From the NCBI GenBank assembly GCA_903885855.1, contig CAISKG010000371.1, positions 1-24,334 of the forward strand: 24,334 bases of DNA, written 5' to 3'. Position numbers and translations under genes: made by a program. The stretch's first letter is position 1, and each line of letters starts with the position of its first letter. This document shows, in pieces, positions 21,910 through 24,334 of the stretch. The stretch is from an uncultured Planctomycetaceae bacterium (lineage in GTDB: Bacteria > Planctomycetota > Planctomycetia > Pirellulales > UBA1268). Under the pieces are notes generated by a model. That model ran no database searches and had not been told where the DNA came from. It saw nothing but the letters and a program-made list of their open reading frames with translations.

Positions 21910-23223
21910 ATGCCCGCCCCCACCCGCCGCGATTGGCTCGCACGCCGCACCTTCCTCCGCGGCGTCGGCGTGTCGATGGCCCTTCCCTGGATGGAGTCGC
22001 GGAACGTGTGGGCCGGCGACGGCGGCGCCGCCGGCGCGGCCGGGCCCCCCACGCGCCTGGCCGTGCTCTTCTCCGGCAACGGCTTCCACGCCAAGGAGTG
22101 GTGGGCCAGGGGGGAGGGGGAGGGGATGGAGCTCGGGCAGGTGCTCGAGCCGCTGGCCCCCTTCCGCGGCCGGCTCAACTTCATCAAGGGCCTCTACAAC
22201 GCCGAGGCGCTCAAGGGCAACATCCACTCCTCGCAGACCGGCAACCTCCTCTCCGGGGCCCCGCTTGCCAGCGGCGGCGAGATCCGCTCCGGGACGAGCG
22301 TCGACCAGGTGGTGGCGCAGGCGCGCGGCCGCTCGACGAAGGTGCCGAGCCTCGTCCTCGGCTGCGAGAAGAGCAATCCGAGCGTCCACAAGAACTACTC
22401 GATGCTCTACAGCTCGCACATCTCCTGGAGCTCCCCCACCTCGCCGACGCCGCTGGAGATCTTCCCCGCGCTGGCCTTCGATCGGCTCTTCAAGGACGAC
22501 ACCACGCGCGAGGACACGAGCGTCCTCGACGCGGTGCGCGAGGATGCCGAGGACTTCCGCCGCAGCGTCAGCCGCGACGACCAGCGCAAGCTCGACGAAT
22601 ACCTCGAGAGCGTGCGCGACGTGGAGCGCCGCATCGCCTCCGCGGGCCAGCGCGGCGAGCTGCAGGGCTGGAAGCCGGCCCTCTCCGGCCCCGACATGCC
22701 GCGGCCGGCCGACGGCATCCCGCAGGACATCGGCGAGCACATGCGCCTGATGAGCGACATCCTCGTCCTCGCCTTCATCACCGACTCGACGCGCGTCTGC
22801 ACGCTCAAGCTCAACAACGACCACTCGTCGCTGCGCTTCCCGAACCTCGGCGTCGACTACATGATCCACCACCTCCTCTCCCATTCCGACACGCCGGACT
22901 GGCTGAAGGTGAACCGCTTCTTCATCGAGCAGTTCGCCCATATCTGCCGGCGGCTCGACGCGGTGCAGGAGGGGGAGCGGACGGCGCTGGACAACGCCGC
23001 GCTGGTCTACTGCTCGAGCATGATGAGCGGCCACCACGACGCCTCGCAGCTCCCGGTGGTGCTCGTCGGCGGCGGCGGCGGGAAGATCCAGGGGGGGCGG
23101 GTCCTCGACTATTCCGGGCAGGCGCAGCGGCAGATGTGCCGGCTCTACCTCTCGCTCCTCGACGTCTGCGGCGTGCCCCACGACACCTTCGGCGACGCCA
23201 CCGAGCGGCTCGCCGAGATCTGA
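21910..23223 (+). CDS. DUF1552 (HXXSHH) family protein with altered signature motif
   Basis: Predicted 437 residues. The ATG at 21910 follows GGAGA and starts a twin-arginine-like signal (RRTFLRGVGVSMALPWMES). Family features: NFIKGLYNAEALKGNIHSSQ, EIRSGTSVDQVVAQ, VPSLVLGCE, a helical middle (RKLDEYLESVRDVERRI), AFITDSTRVCTLKLNNDHSS and VVLVGGGGGKIQGGRVLDY. The family-defining HXXSHH is present only as HLLSHS (residues 321-326), so the last His is Ser, and the downstream helix reads NRFFIEQFAHI where I recall relatives having a His. DUF1552 genes usually follow a DUF1587/DUF1592-type gene, as here (35-base gap), and the two are presumably partners. Function unknown. It probably belongs to the transcription unit beginning at 13188, although the gap is slightly larger than the others. 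Confidence 0.9.
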   Translation: MPAPTRRDWLARRTFLRGVGVSMALPWMESRNVWAGDGGAAGAAGPPTRLAVLFSGNGFHAKEWWARGEGEGMELGQVLEPLAPFRGRLNFIKGLYNAEALKGNIHSSQTGNLLSGAPLASGGEIRSGTSVDQVVAQARGRSTKVPSLVLGCEKSNPSVHKNYSMLYSSHISWSSPTSPTPLEIFPALAFDRLFKDDTTREDTSVLDAVREDAEDFRRSVSRDDQRKLDEYLESVRDVERRIASAGQRGELQGWKPALSGPDMPRPADGIPQDIGEHMRLMSDILVLAFITDSTRVCTLKLNNDHSSLRFPNLGVDYMIHHLLSHSDTPDWLKVNRFFIEQFAHICRRLDAVQEGERTALDNAALVYCSSMMSGHHDASQLPVVLVGGGGGKIQGGRVLDYSGQAQRQMCRLYLSLLDVCGVPHDTFGDATERLAEI

Positions 23224-23273
23224 CGGCCGATCGCGCGCTCCACCCCGTGGCGATGATTCGGATCCGGGTCGCC

Positions 23274-23287
23274 CGGCGGCTCCGCCG
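23274..23287. terminator. Small GC hairpin after the DUF1552 gene
   Basis: CGGCG-GCTC-CGCCG can form a 5-bp stem with a 4-base loop, 51 bases past the DUF1552 stop and just before the next promoter-like element. No U-run. Weak evidence for an end of the upstream transcription unit. Confidence 0.2.
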
Positions 23288-23298
23288 AGCCCCGGCGG

Positions 23299-23304
23299 TA
23301 GAAT
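23299..23304 (+). promoter_or_regulatory. -10 box for the right-edge gene
   Basis: TAGAAT differs from TATAAT at one base and lies 37 bases before the ATG at 23342 in an otherwise very GC-rich 118-base gap. No clear -35 box at 16-18 bases. It suggests that the last gene has its own promoter. Confidence 0.5.
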
Positions 23305-23341
23305 GCCCGCGGGCAGGGTGGTGGACGAGGAGGCCGGTCCG

Positions 23342-24334
23342 ATGCAGCCCGCGATTCCCGTTCGCCGCACCGTCGCGCTCGGCGCGACGCTCGCCGTCGG
23401 CCTGCTCGTCGCCCTCCCCGCCCGCGCCCAGCCGGCCGGGCGCGCCAAGGGAACGAAGGCCGCGCCGCCGGGGGTGACCGACGTCGTCGGCGTCGCCGGC
23501 GGGGGGGAGATCCGCGGCGCGGTGGTGACGAAGCTCCCCGACGGCTCGCTCGACGTCGCCGTGCAGCGCGACTGGCTCGAGGCGAACGTCCCCGAGGCGG
23601 CGGCGGTGCTCGTCGCCGAGGAGCGCCGGCAGACGCGCGCGGTGATGGAGGATCTCGCCGGGAGGCTCGCCGCGACGATCCACGATCTTCCCGAGAGCCG
23701 CTCGCGCGTGCTGGCGCTGGTGCGCCGGGAGGCTGACCGCGTCGACGCCTGGCTGGCCGCCGACGACGCGGCGGGCCTGGCCGACGCCGGCGCCGAAGCC
23801 GGCGCGCCGCGGGAGAAGCGTCCTGCGGCGGCCCGACGCGGCGACTCGCAGTTCACGCTGTTGCGCATCGCCCCCAAGCGGGTGGCCGGGGTGCGGCCCT
23901 CGGGCCAGGCGGCGCAGCGCATCGCCCGCTGGGCCTGGAGCGAGCGCCTCGCCGACGTCGAGACGCGCTCGGCAGCCGACCTCACCGCCGAGCTCGAAGC
24001 GCGCGGCATCGACCCGCGAGCGCCGCCGCCGGGCCTCGGCGAGCGGCTCCCGCCGCTGCCGCAGGACGACCGGGAGTGGGCCGCGCGGATGGCGCTCGTG
24101 GAGGACGCGCTGGGCGACCCGGTCGTCTTCCAGGGGATGGGCGACACGGTGATCCGCGCCGGGGAGGCGGGCGGCGAGTTGGCCGGGCTCCTCCCCCAGC
24201 TCGGCCGGCTCCTGGGCGACGGCGGCGGCGACGGGATCGGCGAGCTCCTCCGCGGCCTGGCCGACGGCCCGCCCGCGGGCGCGGCGCCGCGCCCGGCCGG
24301 CGCAGCGGGCCAGGCGGAGCGGTGGCTGGAGTCG
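23342..24334 (+). CDS. Secreted protein of unknown function, 3'-partial
   Basis: An uninterrupted reading frame of 331 codons runs from the ATG at 23342 to the window edge with no stop; nearly every third position is G or C. A strong GAGGAGG site (23327-23333) lies 8 bases before the ATG. The protein opens with a Sec signal (MQPAIPVRRTVALGATLAVG, hydrophobic through LLVALP, then ARAQPAG at the likely cleavage). The mature part has VVGVAGGGEIRGAVVTKLPD and a helical, charged stretch (about residues 80-140, including EERRQTRAVMEDLAGRLAA). It also has IAPKRVAGVRPSGQAAQRIA and a Gly/Leu-rich end (LLPQLGRLLGDGGGDGIGEL). I do not recognise the family. It lies 118 bases from the DUF1552 gene with its own -10 element, so it is probably a separate unit. 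Confidence 0.8.
   Translation, partial: MQPAIPVRRTVALGATLAVGLLVALPARAQPAGRAKGTKAAPPGVTDVVGVAGGGEIRGAVVTKLPDGSLDVAVQRDWLEANVPEAAAVLVAEERRQTRAVMEDLAGRLAATIHDLPESRSRVLALVRREADRVDAWLAADDAAGLADAGAEAGAPREKRPAAARRGDSQFTLLRIAPKRVAGVRPSGQAAQRIARWAWSERLADVETRSAADLTAELEARGIDPRAPPPGLGERLPPLPQDDREWAARMALVEDALGDPVVFQGMGDTVIRAGEAGGELAGLLPQLGRLLGDGGGDGIGELLRGLADGPPAGAAPRPAGAAGQAERWLES

Noticed and set aside
16070..21943. A 1957-codon open frame on the minus strand opposite the DUF1501 and DUF1587-DUF1585 genes
   Set aside because: It is the mirror of G/C-rich third positions in the real genes. The translation is Arg/Gly/Val/His-rich without domains, and the plus-strand products match known families throughout.
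1..24334. CRISPR arrays, tRNA/rRNA genes, insertion sequences, prophage genes or attachment sites
   Set aside because: No regularly spaced repeats, no tRNA-like cloverleaf or rRNA sequence, no transposase or integrase motifs and no terminal inverted repeats were seen. The only AT-richer patch is the gntR promoter region.

Overview
The window is very GC-rich (about 70% by eye, with strong G/C preference at third codon positions) and comes from a planctomycete, most likely of the Pirellulales/Planctomycetia type. The evidence is a set of protein families largely confined to that phylum: PSCyt1-DUF1549-DUF1553, DUF1501, DUF1587-DUF1595-DUF1592-DUF1588-DUF1585 and DUF1552 (HXXSHH). A serine/threonine kinase fused to WD40-like repeats supports this. 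No tRNA, rRNA, CRISPR array, insertion sequence or other mobile element is visible. Coding density is high and no gap between genes exceeds about 190 bases.

Layout. (1) 1-2269 +: Hanks-type kinase with WD40-like C-terminus, entering from the left edge and carrying at least one frameshift near 1610. (2) 2341-3675 +: secreted PQQ-type beta-propeller, convergent (4 bases between stops) with (3) 3680-4711 -: an unrecognised propeller-like protein. (4) 4866-6419 +: iron-sulfur bacterial cryptochrome/photolyase with all four cluster cysteines. (5) 6456-7484 -: secreted GlpQ-type glycerophosphodiester phosphodiesterase. (6) 7640-12295 +: four tightly packed genes, namely an M43 (pappalysin-like) metalloprotease, a small lipocalin-like protein, a gluzincin-type HExxH protein and an LssY C-terminal-domain protein. 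(7) 12344-13000 -: GntR/FCD regulator. (8) 13188-23223 +: four genes, PSCyt1/DUF1549/DUF1553, DUF1501, DUF1587...DUF1585 and DUF1552, reading away from the regulator. (9) 23342 to the right edge +: a secreted protein of unknown function, cut by the window end.

How the parts may work together. The four-gene run at 13188-23223 joins two gene pairs typical of planctomycetes (PSD1-type + DUF1501, and PSD-type multidomain + DUF1552). Its likely promoter overlaps, face to face, the promoter of the divergent GntR gene, and a TGTCGACA palindrome lies on both. This suggests a small-ligand-controlled envelope system. Both large cytochrome-type proteins carry what look like the same two beta-rich segments, in opposite order.

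The four-gene block at 7640-12295 pairs two zinc peptidases of different clans, neither with a visible Sec signal, with a small beta-rich protein and a membrane-associated LssY-type protein. It is the best candidate for an undescribed system, but its function cannot be read from the sequence.
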